DNA of 64,000 nt from Polaromonas sp. (GCF_012927455.1 NZ_JABBPE010000015.1:558001-622000); one strand, 5' to 3'; positions 10,438-20,587 are shown, counted from the first letter of the stretch. Notes: generated by a model from the sequence alone, not told the origin. Numbers and translations: made by a program.

Positions 10438-11780
10438 TGCTGCTGCTGGCAAAGGCGTGTGCGTGCCGCCGGAAAGACGATTGAAAAACATGAGCCTTGC
10501 CCTGGCCGGCTCGCAATGCGCAGTTCGGCGCCGTGGCGTTGCGCCACATGCTTCGCAATGGCCAAACCCAATCCCGTTCCACCGGTTTCGCGGGAGCGGC
10601 TACGGTCAACCCGGTAAAACCGTTCGGTCAGGCGCGGCAAGTGTTCGGCTGCAATACCCGGCCCGGTGTCCTTGACCTGGAATTCGCCGCGCCCATCGTC
10701 AAGCAGCGCCCAGCGCACCTGAACCTGTCCGAGTTCGGGCGTGTAACGCACCGCGTTGCTCACCAGGTTGGACATGGCACTGTAGAGCTCGGTTTGTATC
10801 CCCGCAATTTCGCAAGCCAGTCCGGACTCAAACGCCAGTTGCTGCCCGCGCGGCACAAGCACCGACGACAAGGCCCTCGCCTCCTGCTCACACTGGGCAA
10901 ACAGCGCGCTGGTCGACACCCAGTCATTGGCGCCCGGAATCGGACCGCCCTCCAGTCGAGATAAGGTCAGCAAGTCGCTTACCAGGGTTTGCATGCGCTG
11001 GGACTGCTGTGCCATCAATGCCAGATAGCGGGTGCGTTCGGCCTCCTTCAGAGGCAGTGTCTGCAAGGTTTCGATGAAGCCGGACAACACCGTCAGCGGC
11101 GTGCGAATTTCATGGGACACGTTAGCCACAAAATCCCTGCGCATGGCTTCTGCCTGCGCAACGGCAGTGATGTCGCGCGATAGCAGCAGCTTGCGCCCTT
11201 TGCCGTAGGCGTGCACATGCACCGATAGTTTGACGGGTCGTGCCGGCGAACTGAAGCTGCCGGGAATGACGACCTCGCCCGAGAAATTGCCATGAGCCAT
11301 GTACGCATTGAAAGCTGGCTCGCGCACCAGATTGGCGATGTGCTGAAGCACATCGCGTTTGGCATCAAACCCGAAATGCTGCGTCGCGGTCTGGTTGCAC
11401 CACTCGATGCGCCCTTGCGCGTCGAGTAGCACCACACCGCTGGGAGAGGCCTGCATGGCGGACAGGAACTCGTCAAGGCGGGCTTGGCTGTCCAGGTATT
11501 GCTGATCGCGGTTTTTCAGCAATCTGCGGGTTCGGTCTGCAAATTCGCCCCAGACACCGGGTAGACGGGGCAAGGCGGCAGCCATGACGGCGGGCGTTTC
11601 GTTGCTTTGCTCGGTACGCAGCCAGTTAAGGAGCCGCGCCAAGTAAAGGCTGTCAAGCAGCAGCCAGACGAAAGCTCCCAGCAACAGCCCCGGCCCGAGG
11701 CCATCTGTCGCTGCTGCCCACCAGCCCAAGCCGGCACCGGTCAAAGTACAGGCCGTAAAAATGACCCACCGATTGATCAT
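10401..11780 (-). CDS. phoR: Phosphate regulon sensor histidine kinase PhoR
   Basis: A 459-residue kinase with two N-terminal membrane segments (residues about 5-50), a PAS domain (PSGVVLLDAQGRIEWCNQTA), a HisKA domain with the phospho-acceptor His223 in NVSHEIRTPL, and a HATPase domain with N, G1 (DTGPGIA) and G2 (TGGTGLGLAIAKH) boxes. It phosphorylates PhoB under phosphate limitation and is held off by the Pst-PhoU complex. Last gene of the pstSCAB-phoUBR run; its start overlaps the phoB stop by 4 bp and its end overlaps the converging hydrolase gene. Confidence 0.96.
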   Translation of the reverse strand: MINRWVIFTACTLTGAGLGWWAAATDGLGPGLLLGAFVWLLLDSLYLARLLNWLRTEQSNETPAVMAAALPRLPGVWGEFADRTRRLLKNRDQQYLDSQARLDEFLSAMQASPSGVVLLDAQGRIEWCNQTATQHFGFDAKRDVLQHIANLVREPAFNAYMAHGNFSGEVVIPGSFSSPARPVKLSVHVHAYGKGRKLLLSRDITAVAQAEAMRRDFVANVSHEIRTPLTVLSGFIETLQTLPLKEAERTRYLALMAQQSQRMQTLVSDLLTLSRLEGGPIPGANDWVSTSALFAQCEQEARALSSVLVPRGQQLAFESGLACEIAGIQTELYSAMSNLVSNAVRYTPELGQVQVRWALLDDGRGEFQVKDTGPGIAAEHLPRLTERFYRVDRSRSRETGGTGLGLAIAKHVAQRHGAELRIASRPGQGSCFSIVFPAARTRLCQQQHHTVDTISTSLS

Positions 11781-12511
11781 CTCGCTGATTGTGCTGAGTC
11801 AGAGGCGATGGGCGGACGGCTGGCGGATACTGCGGTCAGCCGGTAACCTGCACCTCGAACGGTTTCCACCATAGTGCCGGCTGCGCCCAGGGCCTCCCGC
11901 AAACGCTTGACGTGAACGTCGACCGTACGCTCTTCGATGAATACGTGGTCGCCCCAAACTTTGTCAAGCAAAGTACTGCGGCTATGTACACGTTCAGCAT
12001 GTTTCATCAGGTAATGCAACAGCTTAAACTCCGTGGGGCCAAGCTTGAGGGCCTGCTGCTGGTATGAAATACGGTGCGTTGCGGCATCCAGTACCAGCGC
12101 ACCCACGGTGACGCAGTCGCTGACCGACTCGGGCGCACGCCGACGCAGGACCGCACGGATCCGGGCCAGCAGCTCCTGGGTGGAAAACGGTTTGGTGATG
12201 TAGTCATCGGCGCCAGCATCCAGCCCGGCCACCTTGTCCGGCTCATCTCCCCTGGCCGTCAACATGATGATGGGAATGCTCTTGGTGCGCGCCTGCTTGC
12301 GCCACTGGCGCGCCAGCGCCACGCCACTTTGTCCCGGCAGCATCCAGTCCAGCAAAATGGCATCTGGCAGCGCGGCGTCCAGTTCCCGCTGGGCGGTCAC
12401 GCTGTCATACGCCACCACAGGAACAAAGCCGCCATGCCGCAAGTTAACGGCAATCAGTTCGGCAATGGCAGGCTCATCTTCAACAATCAATACACGTGGC
12501 AAATGTTTCAT
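11777..12511 (-). CDS. phoB: Phosphate regulon response regulator PhoB
   Basis: A 244-residue OmpR/PhoB-type regulator. The receiver has the acidic pair EDE at 11-13, phospho-acceptor Asp55 (LLDWMLPG) and Lys in ITKPFS. The C-terminal winged helix contains GPTEFKLLHYLMKH and the recognition segment RTVDVHVKRLREAL. It binds Pho boxes as a dimer on direct repeats; at least four such sites are visible in this window. It is tightly linked to phoU upstream (7-bp gap) and phoR downstream (4-bp overlap). Confidence 0.97.
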   Translation of the reverse strand: MKHLPRVLIVEDEPAIAELIAVNLRHGGFVPVVAYDSVTAQRELDAALPDAILLDWMLPGQSGVALARQWRKQARTKSIPIIMLTARGDEPDKVAGLDAGADDYITKPFSTQELLARIRAVLRRRAPESVSDCVTVGALVLDAATHRISYQQQALKLGPTEFKLLHYLMKHAERVHSRSTLLDKVWGDHVFIEERTVDVHVKRLREALGAAGTMVETVRGAGYRLTAVSASRPPIASDSAQSAR

Positions 12512-12518
12512 CGAGCAA

Positions 12519-13220
12519 TTACTTTATGGCAGACTCGATCTGCGCCATCGGACTGTGTCTGACGTCCGCACCCTTGACGATGTAAATGATGCACTCCGCA
12601 ATATTCTTGGCATGGTCACCCACGCGCTCAATCGCCTTGGCCACAAAAAGAAGATTCAGGCTGGCTGAAATCGTGCGCGGATCTTCCATCATGTAGGTGA
12701 TGAGCTTGCGTACAAAACCGTCGAACTCCTGGTCGATCTGGTCGTCTTCCTTCAAAATGGATACCGCTACACCGGTATCCAGCCGCGCAAACGCATCCAG
12801 CGCTTTGCGCAGTAGCCCTGATGCCAGTTCCGCTGCGACGTTCAGCTCGGATGCAGGCAAAGCGCGGGCAGAACCGCTTTCTATGATTGACTTGACCATG
12901 CGCGCGATTTTTTCGGCTTCATCGCCGGCACGCTCCAGATTAGCAGTGGTTTTTGCGATGGCGATCAGCAGGCGCAAATCACGGGCTGTGGGCTGGCGCC
13001 GCGCAATGATGGAAGACAACTCGCGGTCGATGTCGATTTCCATGGCATTGACGCGCGCCTCAGTCTCGATGACCTGGCTGGCGTCCGCTGCACTGAATTG
13101 CGAAAGCGCATAGATGGCCAGACGGATCTGCGACTCCACCAAGCCGCCCAACTCCATCACGCGCGAAGAAACGGCGTTGAGTTCGCTGTCAAACTGCGTC
13201 GATAAATGTTTATCAGGCAT
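12519..13220 (-). CDS. phoU: Phosphate transport system regulator PhoU
   Basis: A 233-residue all-helical PhoU with its two repeated three-helix units, each carrying a metal-binding E/DxxxD-type motif (for example DEAEKIARMVK and RVGDHAKNIAECI). It links the Pst transporter to PhoR and represses Pho signalling when phosphate is plentiful. It lies between pstB and phoB on the same strand. Confidence 0.96.
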   Translation of the reverse strand: MPDKHLSTQFDSELNAVSSRVMELGGLVESQIRLAIYALSQFSAADASQVIETEARVNAMEIDIDRELSSIIARRQPTARDLRLLIAIAKTTANLERAGDEAEKIARMVKSIIESGSARALPASELNVAAELASGLLRKALDAFARLDTGVAVSILKEDDQIDQEFDGFVRKLITYMMEDPRTISASLNLLFVAKAIERVGDHAKNIAECIIYIVKGADVRHSPMAQIESAIK

Positions 13221-13238
13221 GTCTTTTCTCCGTCCCTG

Positions 13239-14018
13239 TCAGCCAAATCGGCCGGTAATATAGTCTTCAGTCTCTTTACGCCTGGGCTTGAAGAAGAGGT
13301 CTTCGGTGGCGCCGAATTCAACCAGATCACCCAGGTACATATAAGCCGTGTAGTCGCTGCAGCGGGCGGCCTGCTGCATGTTGTGCGTCACGATGACCAC
13401 CGTGTAGTCGCTTTTCAGTTCGGCAATGAGTTCTTCTATCTTGGCCGTGGAAATCGGATCGAGTGCCGAACAGGGTTCGTCCAGCAGCAACACTTCCGGC
13501 TTGATGGCAATGCCACGGGCAATGCACAGCCGTTGCTGCTGACCACCCGACAGGCTGGAGCCGCTCTGGTTCAACTTGTCTTTGACCTCAGTCCAGATAG
13601 CAGCTTTGCGCAGCGCCCATTCGACGCGATCCTCCATCTCCGAAGCATTCAGGCTTTCGAACAACTTGACGCCGAAGGCCACGTTGTCGTAAATCGACAT
13701 GGGAAACGGCGTGGGCTTCTGAAAAACCATGCCCACTTTGGAGCGAATCAGCGCCACGTCTTTTTTGGACGTCAGCAGGTTTTCGCCGTCGAAAATTATT
13801 TCGCCTTCCGCACGCTGCTCCGGGTAGAGCGCGTACATGCGGTTAAAAACACGCAGCAAGGTGGATTTGCCGCAGCCTGACGGTCCAATGAATGCCGTGA
13901 CCTTTTTCTCGGGAATCTCCAGATTGATGGCTTTGAGCGCGTGAAACTTCCCGTAATAAAAATCGAGATTCTTGACCGATATTTTGGATTTCTCGGCGGC
14001 TGCGGTAGTGGTTTGCAT
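13239..14018 (-). CDS. pstB: Phosphate ABC transporter ATP-binding protein PstB
   Basis: A 259-residue ATPase with Walker [10 protein letters not shown] at 45-53, Q-loop [11 protein letters not shown], the signature [14 protein letters not shown], Walker [14 protein letters not shown] and the switch His in VTHNMQQA. The YYGKFHALK segment is typical of PstB. It powers high-affinity phosphate import through PstC and PstA. The start sits 37 bp after pstA. Confidence 0.98.
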   Translation of the reverse strand: MQTTTAAAEKSKISVKNLDFYYGKFHALKAINLEIPEKKVTAFIGPSGCGKSTLLRVFNRMYALYPEQRAEGEIIFDGENLLTSKKDVALIRSKVGMVFQKPTPFPMSIYDNVAFGVKLFESLNASEMEDRVEWALRKAAIWTEVKDKLNQSGSSLSGGQQQRLCIARGIAIKPEVLLLDEPCSALDPISTAKIEELIAELKSDYTVVIVTHNMQQAARCSDYTAYMYLGDLVEFGATEDLFFKPRRKETEDYITGRFG

Positions 14019-14055
14019 CTTGAACCTTATCTTGTCGATGGGTACTGATCCGCGA

Positions 14056-14916
14056 TCAGTGTTTGTTGCGCGTCAACACGCGCGCCAGAATGTTAAGACC
14101 AAGTACCGCCAACGTGATCAGGAACACACCCGCCCAGGCCAACTGCTGCCAGTTCTCGTAGGGGCTCATGGCAAATTTGAAGATGATCACGGGCAAGCTG
14201 GCCATGGGCTGGCTCAAGTCCGAGGTCCAAAACTGGTTGCTAAGTGCCGTAAACAGCAGCGGAGCGGTCTCGCCAGCAATGCGCGCCACGGCAAGCAAGA
14301 TGCCTGTCACCACGCCCGAGCGTGCGGCCTTGAGCGTGATGCTGGTAATCACCTTCCACTTGGGCGCCCCCAAGGCATATGCCGCCTCGCGCAGACCCGC
14401 AGGAATCAGCTGTAACATGTTTTCGGTGGTGCGGATCACCACGGGTATAACGATCAACGCAAGTGCCAGCACACCGGCCCAACCAGAAAATGAATTAAAA
14501 CGGCTCACAACCACAGCGTATACAAATAGGCCAATCACGATGGATGGCGCGGACAGCAAGATATCGTTGACGAAACGCGTTAACGAAGCCAGCGCGCCCT
14601 TGGTGTTGTACTCAGCCAGGTAAATGCCGGCCATGATGCCAATCGGCGTGCCCACAAAAGTGGCCAGCATCACCATCAAAAAAGACCCATACAGCGCGTT
14701 CGCCAGCCCCCCGGTTTCATTGGGCGGAGGCGTCATCTGGGTGAACGTCGCCCATACGATGCCGCCGATACCCAGCCGCACGGTTTCCCACAGTATCCAG
14801 AACAGCCAGAACAACCCGAAGGACATGGCAGCCAGGGACAGAAAAAGTGCCAGCTGGTTGACCCTTTTTCGGCGGGCGAACTTCACCAGGCGCGCATCCG
14901 GCATGCTGGCGCTCAT
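14056..14916 (-). CDS. pstA: Phosphate ABC transporter permease PstA
   Basis: A 286-residue inner membrane permease with about six membrane segments. The EAA loop ([21 protein letters not shown]) that contacts PstB is clear near residue 175. [13 protein letters not shown] and [11 protein letters not shown] are typical PstA segments. Its start overlaps the pstC stop by 4 bp (ATGA). Confidence 0.96.
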   Translation of the reverse strand: MSASMPDARLVKFARRKRVNQLALFLSLAAMSFGLFWLFWILWETVRLGIGGIVWATFTQMTPPPNETGGLANALYGSFLMVMLATFVGTPIGIMAGIYLAEYNTKGALASLTRFVNDILLSAPSIVIGLFVYAVVVSRFNSFSGWAGVLALALIVIPVVIRTTENMLQLIPAGLREAAYALGAPKWKVITSITLKAARSGVVTGILLAVARIAGETAPLLFTALSNQFWTSDLSQPMASLPVIIFKFAMSPYENWQQLAWAGVFLITLAVLGLNILARVLTRNKH

Positions 14917-15944
14917 GTCTTGCTTCCTTCATTTTTTCTCAGTTGAGCCAGCAGCAGTTTGGACAATGACAACACCACAAAGGTAATAAAGAACAGCACC
15001 AGACCCAGGTAGATCAGCGCCGCCTGATGCAGGCCCTCGCCGGCCTCGGCGAACTCGTTGGCCAATGCAGAAGTAATGCTGTTGGCCGCCTGAAACAGGC
15101 TCAGGGAATCGAGTTGGTTGAAGTTGCCAATGACGAAGGTAACCGCCATGGTTTCGCCGATGGCACGACCCAGTCCGAGCATGATGCCGCCCACCACACC
15201 GGCCTTGGTGTAGGGAAGCACCACTTTGGAAACCACTTCCCAGGTGGTGGATCCCAAGCCGTAAGCCGACTCCTTGAGCAGCACAGGCGTCACATCAAAC
15301 ACGTCGCGCATCACCGAGGCAATAAACGGGATGATCATGATGGCAAGAATGATGCCCGCCGACAATATGCCAATACCGACCGGCGGCCCTGAAACCAGGG
15401 CACCGAGGTAAGGGGTGTCGGCAAACAGGTTTTGCAGGGGCTGCTGAACATAGGAAGCGAGAATCGGACCAAACACCATCAGACCCCACATGCCATAGAC
15501 GATGGAGGGTACAGCGGCCAGCAGTTCAATGGCAGTTCCCAGCGGTCTTTTGAGCCAGGCCGGCGATAGCTCGGTTAAAAACAGCGCGATGCCAAAGCTG
15601 ACGGGCACTGCGATCACCACGGCGATAAAAGACGTCGCGATGGTGCCGTAAATCATCACCAGCCCGCCGTATTCGTTCTTGACCGGATCCCACACGCTGT
15701 TAGTCAAAAAGCCGAGCCCGTACTCGGTGATGGCCGGCCATGCGCCTACAACGAGTGAGGCCAGAATGCCAAACAACAGACCCATCGTCAGCAGCGCCGC
15801 AGCCAGTGCCGCCCAACCAAAAACCCGGTCAGCCAGAGGGCTTCGGCGTACCGTATTTTTGGGAGGGGGGTTTGTCAGGTCGCGTCCGGTCACTTTTCCC
15901 GGGGAGTCAAAAGCGTCCCGGCTGACCGGAATTGTAGAGGACAC
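14913..15944 (-). CDS. pstC: Phosphate ABC transporter permease PstC
   Basis: A 343-residue permease with about six membrane segments, [10 protein letters not shown] and the EAA loop [21 protein letters not shown]. The N-terminal 35 residues are polar, longer than minimal PstC, as in other Burkholderiales. It forms the phosphate channel with PstA. It follows pstS by 42 bp. Confidence 0.96.
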   Translation of the reverse strand: MSSTIPVSRDAFDSPGKVTGRDLTNPPPKNTVRRSPLADRVFGWAALAAALLTMGLLFGILASLVVGAWPAITEYGLGFLTNSVWDPVKNEYGGLVMIYGTIATSFIAVVIAVPVSFGIALFLTELSPAWLKRPLGTAIELLAAVPSIVYGMWGLMVFGPILASYVQQPLQNLFADTPYLGALVSGPPVGIGILSAGIILAIMIIPFIASVMRDVFDVTPVLLKESAYGLGSTTWEVVSKVVLPYTKAGVVGGIMLGLGRAIGETMAVTFVIGNFNQLDSLSLFQAANSITSALANEFAEAGEGLHQAALIYLGLVLFFITFVVLSLSKLLLAQLRKNEGSKT

Positions 15945-15986
15945 GATAAAAATCCCTAAGGTTTGTTGCTGAAACGCGAAGCCTGC

Positions 15987-17030
15987 TTACTTGTAAGCGA
16001 CCGCTTTTCCCGAGGTATCCTTGATCTCGCCCCAGGCTTTCTCGACGATGGTCTTGACGCCGTCGGGCATGGGCACATAGTCCAGGCTGTCTGCGGTCTT
16101 GTCGCCATTTTTATAGGCCCACTCAAAGAACTTGAGCGATGCAGCGGCCTGCGCGGGTTTGTCTTGCGACTTGTGCATCATGATGAAGGTTGCGCCCGTG
16201 ATTGGCCACGCATCCTTGCCGGACTGCTCGGTCAGAATCTGGTAGAAGCTCTTGGACCACTCAGCGCCGGCAGCGGCCGCCTTGAAGGCCGTGTCGTCAG
16301 GCGACACAAAATTGCCGGCAGCGTTTTTCATCTGGGCAAAAGTCAGCTTGTTCTGCTTGACGTAGGAATATTCAACAAAACCAATCGAGTTGGGCAGGCG
16401 GCCGACAAACGCAGCCACGCCTTCATTACCCTTGCCACCCGCACCAACGGGCCAATTCACGGCCGTGCCTTCGCCGACCTTGGACTTCCACTCGGCATTG
16501 ACCTTGCTCAGGTAGTTGGTGAAAATAAAGCTGGTACCGGATCCGTCCGCGCGACGAACTGGCGCAATGGCCACATCAGGCAATGGCAGCGATGGATTCA
16601 GGGCTTTGATGGCGGAATCGCTCCATTTGGTGATCTTACCCAGATAGATATCACCCAGCACCTGACCATTCAGCTTGAGCTGGCCGGGGGCAATGCCCTT
16701 GATATTGACAACGGGCACCACGCCACCGATCACCGTCGGAAACTGCACCAAGCCCTTCTTGGTGAGCTCGTCATCTTTCAGCGGCATGTCGGACGCGCCG
16801 AAATCCACCGTTTTGGCTTCAATCTGACGCATGCCGGCGCCAGAGCCTACGGACTGATAGTTGATCCTGACGTTAGTCGCCTTGTTGTAGTCAGAAGCCC
16901 ATTTGGAATAAAGCGGTGCGGGGAAACTAGCGCCTGCGCCGGTGACGTCCTGGGCAGACGACAGAGTCGCAAACGACATAACAGCAACACCCGTCACAGC
17001 AGTGATGGAAGCTTTGAAATACAAGTTCAT
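15987..17030 (-). CDS. pstS: Periplasmic phosphate-binding protein PstS
   Basis: A 347-residue binding protein with a signal peptide ending near FATLSSAQD. Phosphate-binding loops are visible: GAGASFPAPLYSKW, VDFGASDMPL and VRRADGSGTSFIF. First gene of the operon; a Pho box lies 53 bp upstream. It captures phosphate for PstCAB and is usually the most strongly induced Pho protein. Confidence 0.98.
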   Translation of the reverse strand: MNLYFKASITAVTGVAVMSFATLSSAQDVTGAGASFPAPLYSKWASDYNKATNVRINYQSVGSGAGMRQIEAKTVDFGASDMPLKDDELTKKGLVQFPTVIGGVVPVVNIKGIAPGQLKLNGQVLGDIYLGKITKWSDSAIKALNPSLPLPDVAIAPVRRADGSGTSFIFTNYLSKVNAEWKSKVGEGTAVNWPVGAGGKGNEGVAAFVGRLPNSIGFVEYSYVKQNKLTFAQMKNAAGNFVSPDDTAFKAAAAGAEWSKSFYQILTEQSGKDAWPITGATFIMMHKSQDKPAQAAASLKFFEWAYKNGDKTADSLDYVPMPDGVKTIVEKAWGEIKDTSGKAVAYK

Positions 17031-17082
17031 CGGGACACCTTTTGGGTTGGTAGGAAAGATGCTTGAACTGTAGGAAGCTTAT

Positions 17083-17100
17083 GTGACAAAGATGTGACAA
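17083..17100 (-). promoter_or_regulatory. Pho box upstream of pstS
   Basis: The minus strand reads TTGTCACATCTTTGTCAC: two TTGTCAC heptamers separated by 4 bp, matching the PhoB consensus (CTGTCAT, 4 AT-rich bases, CTGTCAT). It lies 53 bp before the pstS start. Confidence 0.85.
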
Positions 17101-17166
17101 ACCGCCGTTCTATCGCCTATTCAAGCAGTGCCCCAAAAAAAAACATGTCACAGAACCTTCAAATTT

Positions 17167-17185
17167 CTGTCACTAATCTGTCATT
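17167..17185 (+). promoter_or_regulatory. Pho box upstream of the fasciclin lipoprotein gene
   Basis: The plus strand reads CTGTCACTAATCTGTCATT, a nearly perfect Pho box, 44 bp before the ATG at 17229. A further TGTCAC half-site lies at 17146-17151. With the oppositely oriented pstS site this makes a divergent PhoB-controlled intergenic region. Confidence 0.85.
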
Positions 17186-17228
17186 AATTCCTCCTACGCT
17201 TGGCGCTGTCTTAACTCGGAGAAACTCC

Positions 17229-17720
17229 ATGCCAAACCGCCGTATTCTGTCCATCACCGCAGCTGTGCTTGCCGCCATCGCCTTCACGGGCTGCGCGACA
17301 CAAACCAGCCCGGTGTCGGTAGCCGACACTATCGCTGCCAAGCCGCAACTAAGCACGCTTAACGGGCTGGTAGCCAAAACCGGGCTCACAGACACACTCA
17401 AAGGCACGGGGCCCTTCACGGTCTTTGCGCCCAGCAACGAAGCCTTCTCCAAGGTCCCGGCAAAAACGATGGACGATCTCGCCAAGGATCCGGCCAAACT
17501 CAAGGCAGTTTTGACTTACCACGTGGTTCCCGGCAAGGTCATGGCTGCCGATGTCAAAAACGGCAACAGCAAAACAGTCAACGGCGCCAACCTAGCACTC
17601 TCCAAAGCTGGCGACTTCGTCACCGTTGAAGATGCGATGGTGCAAACGGCCGACATTTCCGCGACCAACGGCGTTGTCCATATTGTTGACAGCGTTCTGA
17701 TTCCTCCAGCTGCGCGCTAA
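17229..17720 (+). CDS. Fasciclin-domain lipoprotein, probable Pho regulon member
   Basis: A 163-residue protein. A signal peptide with a lipobox-like AFTGC at its end suggests a lipoprotein. It is followed by one fasciclin (FAS1) domain with GPFTVFAPSNEAFSKVP and the H-box-like YHVVPGKV, ending NGVVHIVDSVLIPP. FAS1 domains mediate adhesion or surface interactions in bacteria; no enzymatic role is known. I choose ATG 17229 because the signal peptide begins there; an upstream in-frame ATG would run through the Pho box. Divergent from pstS. Confidence 0.88.
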   Translation: MPNRRILSITAAVLAAIAFTGCATQTSPVSVADTIAAKPQLSTLNGLVAKTGLTDTLKGTGPFTVFAPSNEAFSKVPAKTMDDLAKDPAKLKAVLTYHVVPGKVMAADVKNGNSKTVNGANLALSKAGDFVTVEDAMVQTADISATNGVVHIVDSVLIPPAAR

Positions 17721-17772
17721 TGGAATGCCGGACAGTAATAGCCGGCCGAAATTCCTAAAAAGTTACAATATA

Positions 17773-17822
17773 AGGCTGCAGCCCAATAAGTACGAGTGCT
17801 AACAGCTATGAATTTAATAGCA
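17773..17822 (+). repeat. 50-bp interspersed repeat, copy C
   Basis: Begins AGGCTGCAGCCCAATAAG and ends ACAGCTATGAATTTAATAGC, with the terminal dyad GCTAT/ATAGC. It lies in the gap between the fasciclin gene and the next substrate-binding protein gene. Confidence 0.85.
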
Positions 17823-17866
17823 GACAAAACAAAGCGGCGGGCGCTGCCCCGCTGACCAATCCAGAC

Positions 17867-19015
17867 ATGCCATTCCAAAAACCAGTTCTCAATCGTCGCC
17901 AGATGCTGCAGCGCGCCAGCGCGCTGACGGCGGCAGCCGCCACGCCAGGCTGGGCGCAGCCGGGCAAAGCGGTCGCCGCAACACGCAGCATTGTCGTTGC
18001 GCAAATCGTTGACTTTTCGCCGGCGCAGCAGGACGTGTCCAAGGACTTCCTGATCGGCTCGCGTGCCGCCTGGCAGGAGATTAACTTGCGCGGGGGGATT
18101 GGCGGCAAGCCAGTGCAACATCTGGCGCTCGAAACCGATGGCACGCCTGCCAGCCTGGGTGCTGCGCTGGCCTCGGTCAGGGACAATCCGGCGTGCGTGG
18201 TCCTGTCCGGCAGCGCCGGCGACCAGATCGCCAGCCAGGTCGCCGCCTTGTCGCGTCAGGGAAATCTGAACATCGCCCACGTTGCACCCTGGCTGCAAAA
18301 CTCAAACCTAGAAATAGACGACAAGACCTTTCCGATTTTTGCTGCGCGTCAGGAACAGATCGCCTATGCGCTGAAAACGCTGTCCGTCATGGGTTTGAAG
18401 GATCTGGGCGCGGTTTACGGCACCGCGCAGGACTACAGCGCCTACCACGGCGAGCTTGAACGCATTGCCAGCGGCATGCAACTCAAACTGCAATCGTTCC
18501 AAAGTACCGGTGATGCGCGAGCACTCGGCCAGAAGCTGACGTCGGGCACCCCGGCAATACTGATTTTTGTCGGTGGAACGCCGGAACTTGCCGGATTCAC
18601 CCAGGGGCTGGAAAAGCAGGCACGCCAGCGTTACATCGTGGCACTCGCCGACGTTAACCTGCAATCCTTGCTGCAAATGGGCGCTGCCCGCCACACGCCT
18701 GTAATTGCGACCCAGCCGGTGCCGCTCGTCAATGCGCGCATGCCCATAGTCCGAAGCTACCGAGAAACGCTGGGGCGCTTGTTTGATGAGCCGCCCACCC
18801 CATTAAGCCTGGCTGGTTTCATTGCCGCACGCTACACCTACGAGGTGCTCAATGACGTGGTGGGCCCGCTGACACGCCAGAGCGCACTGACGGCCTTTCA
18901 GCAGCGCAGCAGCCTCGACCTGGGCGGTTTTCGAATCAGCTTCAACCCCCAGCGCCGAAGCAACGCCTATGTCACGCAAAGCATGATGACGCTGGACGGC
19001 CGTCTAATAGGTTAG
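17867..19015 (+). CDS. LivK/Leu-Ile-Val-type periplasmic substrate-binding protein
   Basis: A 382-residue type 1 periplasmic binding protein. The N-terminus (LNRRQMLQRASALTAAAATPGWAQ) is a signal peptide with a twin-arginine-like motif. DFSPAQQDVSKDFLIGSRAAWQEIN and RGGIGGKPVQ are typical of amino-acid-family receptors. No permease or ATPase genes are nearby, so it is an orphan receptor or an accessory to a system elsewhere. Ligand unknown. I see no Pho box in front of it. Confidence 0.85.
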   Translation: MPFQKPVLNRRQMLQRASALTAAAATPGWAQPGKAVAATRSIVVAQIVDFSPAQQDVSKDFLIGSRAAWQEINLRGGIGGKPVQHLALETDGTPASLGAALASVRDNPACVVLSGSAGDQIASQVAALSRQGNLNIAHVAPWLQNSNLEIDDKTFPIFAARQEQIAYALKTLSVMGLKDLGAVYGTAQDYSAYHGELERIASGMQLKLQSFQSTGDARALGQKLTSGTPAILIFVGGTPELAGFTQGLEKQARQRYIVALADVNLQSLLQMGAARHTPVIATQPVPLVNARMPIVRSYRETLGRLFDEPPTPLSLAGFIAARYTYEVLNDVVGPLTRQSALTAFQQRSSLDLGGFRISFNPQRRSNAYVTQSMMTLDGRLIG

Positions 19016-19087
19016 GGTTAGGCGGCTAAAACGATGAAACGGGTGTCGCGTGAATGCTATGCTGAGCGCGAGAAAAGAAACCCAGAC

Positions 19088-20587
19088 ATGCAAAACGGAA
19101 CGCTGCTTGCCGCTGTGGATCTAGGATCCAACAGCTTTCGCCTAGAAATTGGCCGCTTTGAACACGGTCGTATCCACCGCACCGAATACCTTAAGGAAAC
19201 GGTGCGCCAGGGCAGCGGACTCGACGCAGACCGCAACCTGACGGCCGAAGCGATGCAGCGCGGCTGGGACTGCCTGGCCCGCTTTGGCGAGCGGCTGGCC
19301 GGCTTCAAACGAGCGCAGATCCGGGCGGTAGCCACCCAAACCTTGCGCGAAGCACGCAACCGGGAAGAATTTTTAAAGCCTGCCTGCAAGATCCTCGGAT
19401 TTCCCATTGACGTAATCTCGGGCCGGGAAGAAGCCCGGCTGATCTACCAGGGCGTGGCGCGCCTGCTACCGCAGTCAGACCAGCGCCGGCTGGTGGTGGA
19501 CATAGGCGGTCGCTCAACCGAAATGGTCGTAGGCAAGGGCCTGGAAGCACATGCCATGGAGTCCTATCGGGTCGGTAGCGTGGCTTGGTCGATGAAATAT
19601 TTCCCTGACGGGCAGTTCAGCGCACGCGCTTTCGAGACAGCCGAAATTGCCGCCAAGGCGGTACTGGACGAGGCGGTTCAAACCTACCGAGCCGGCGCAT
19701 GGGAGGTGGCCTACGGGTCGTCTGGCACCATTGGCGCCGTCAGCGACGTGCTTACCGCCGCTGGCGCGCCAGTAGGCTTGGTCACGCGAGAAGGCCTGGA
19801 TTGGCTGCTTGACCGTTTGCTAAAGGCGCAAAGCGCTGACCGCCTGAAAATCGATGGTATGAAGGACGACCGGCGCGCTGTAATTGGCGGCGGCGTCAGT
19901 GTGCTGCGCGCCGTTTTTGACTTGCTCGGCATCGAGCGGATGCAGGCAGCGCAAGGCGCCCTGCGCCATGGCGCACTCTACGACTTGCTTGCCCGGGAGC
20001 AGGAATGCACCGACCTGCGCTCCACGGCAGTGCAGCGCCTGGCCAGCAAATTCAATACGGACGCCTTGCAGGCGCAGCGCGTTAGTAAGGTCGCGCGGCA
20101 CCTCTTGCTGATGGCGCGCGCAGGCCTATCAGAAACCGGATCCGGACGCTTTCACCGCAAACTGCAATGGGCTGCGCAGCTCCATGAAATTGGCAGCCAG
20201 ATTTCACACAGCGACTACCACAAGCATGGCGCCTACATTCTGGACAATGCCGACACACCCGGCTTTGCGCAGCCCGAGCTGCACCGCCTGAGCCAGCTTG
20301 TGTTGGGGCACCGCGGCAAGTTGCGCAAGCTCGAAGTTGACTTTGAAGACCGGGGCTTTGTGCAGCAACTGCTCTGCTTGCGCTTGGCGGTCATTTTGTG
20401 TCATGCCAGGCGCGACCCGGACCTAAAAGGCCTGCAGCTTGAATCAGGCACCGAGTCCGGTCGAATTTTTGTTCTCAACTGCAGGCTAGGCTGGGGCGAA
20501 GCTTTTCCTCAATCAGCCCATTTGCTGCGCGAAGAAGTCGTGGCCTGGCAAAAAACGCCCTGGACGCTGAACGTTTGCGGCCTGTAA
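19088..20587 (+). CDS. ppx: Exopolyphosphatase (Ppx/GppA family)
   Basis: A 499-residue ASKHA-fold phosphatase beginning MQNGTLLAAVDLGSNSFRLEIGRF. The second phosphate loop reads VVDIGGRSTEMVVG, with Arg where many homologues have Gly; I believe this variant is common in Burkholderiales. A C-terminal HD-like helical region (LHEIGSQISHSDYHKHGAYIL) is present, as in long Ppx proteins. It removes terminal phosphates from polyphosphate (or acts on pppGpp). It faces ppk1 across two short genes. ATG 19088 is chosen by homology to the family start. Confidence 0.93.
   Translation: MQNGTLLAAVDLGSNSFRLEIGRFEHGRIHRTEYLKETVRQGSGLDADRNLTAEAMQRGWDCLARFGERLAGFKRAQIRAVATQTLREARNREEFLKPACKILGFPIDVISGREEARLIYQGVARLLPQSDQRRLVVDIGGRSTEMVVGKGLEAHAMESYRVGSVAWSMKYFPDGQFSARAFETAEIAAKAVLDEAVQTYRAGAWEVAYGSSGTIGAVSDVLTAAGAPVGLVTREGLDWLLDRLLKAQSADRLKIDGMKDDRRAVIGGGVSVLRAVFDLLGIERMQAAQGALRHGALYDLLAREQECTDLRSTAVQRLASKFNTDALQAQRVSKVARHLLLMARAGLSETGSGRFHRKLQWAAQLHEIGSQISHSDYHKHGAYILDNADTPGFAQPELHRLSQLVLGHRGKLRKLEVDFEDRGFVQQLLCLRLAVILCHARRDPDLKGLQLESGTESGRIFVLNCRLGWGEAFPQSAHLLREEVVAWQKTPWTLNVCGL

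Noticed and set aside
10438..10500. Terminator between the convergent hydrolase and phoR genes
   Set aside because: The two coding regions overlap by 37 bp and no hairpin with a T run is visible at either end.
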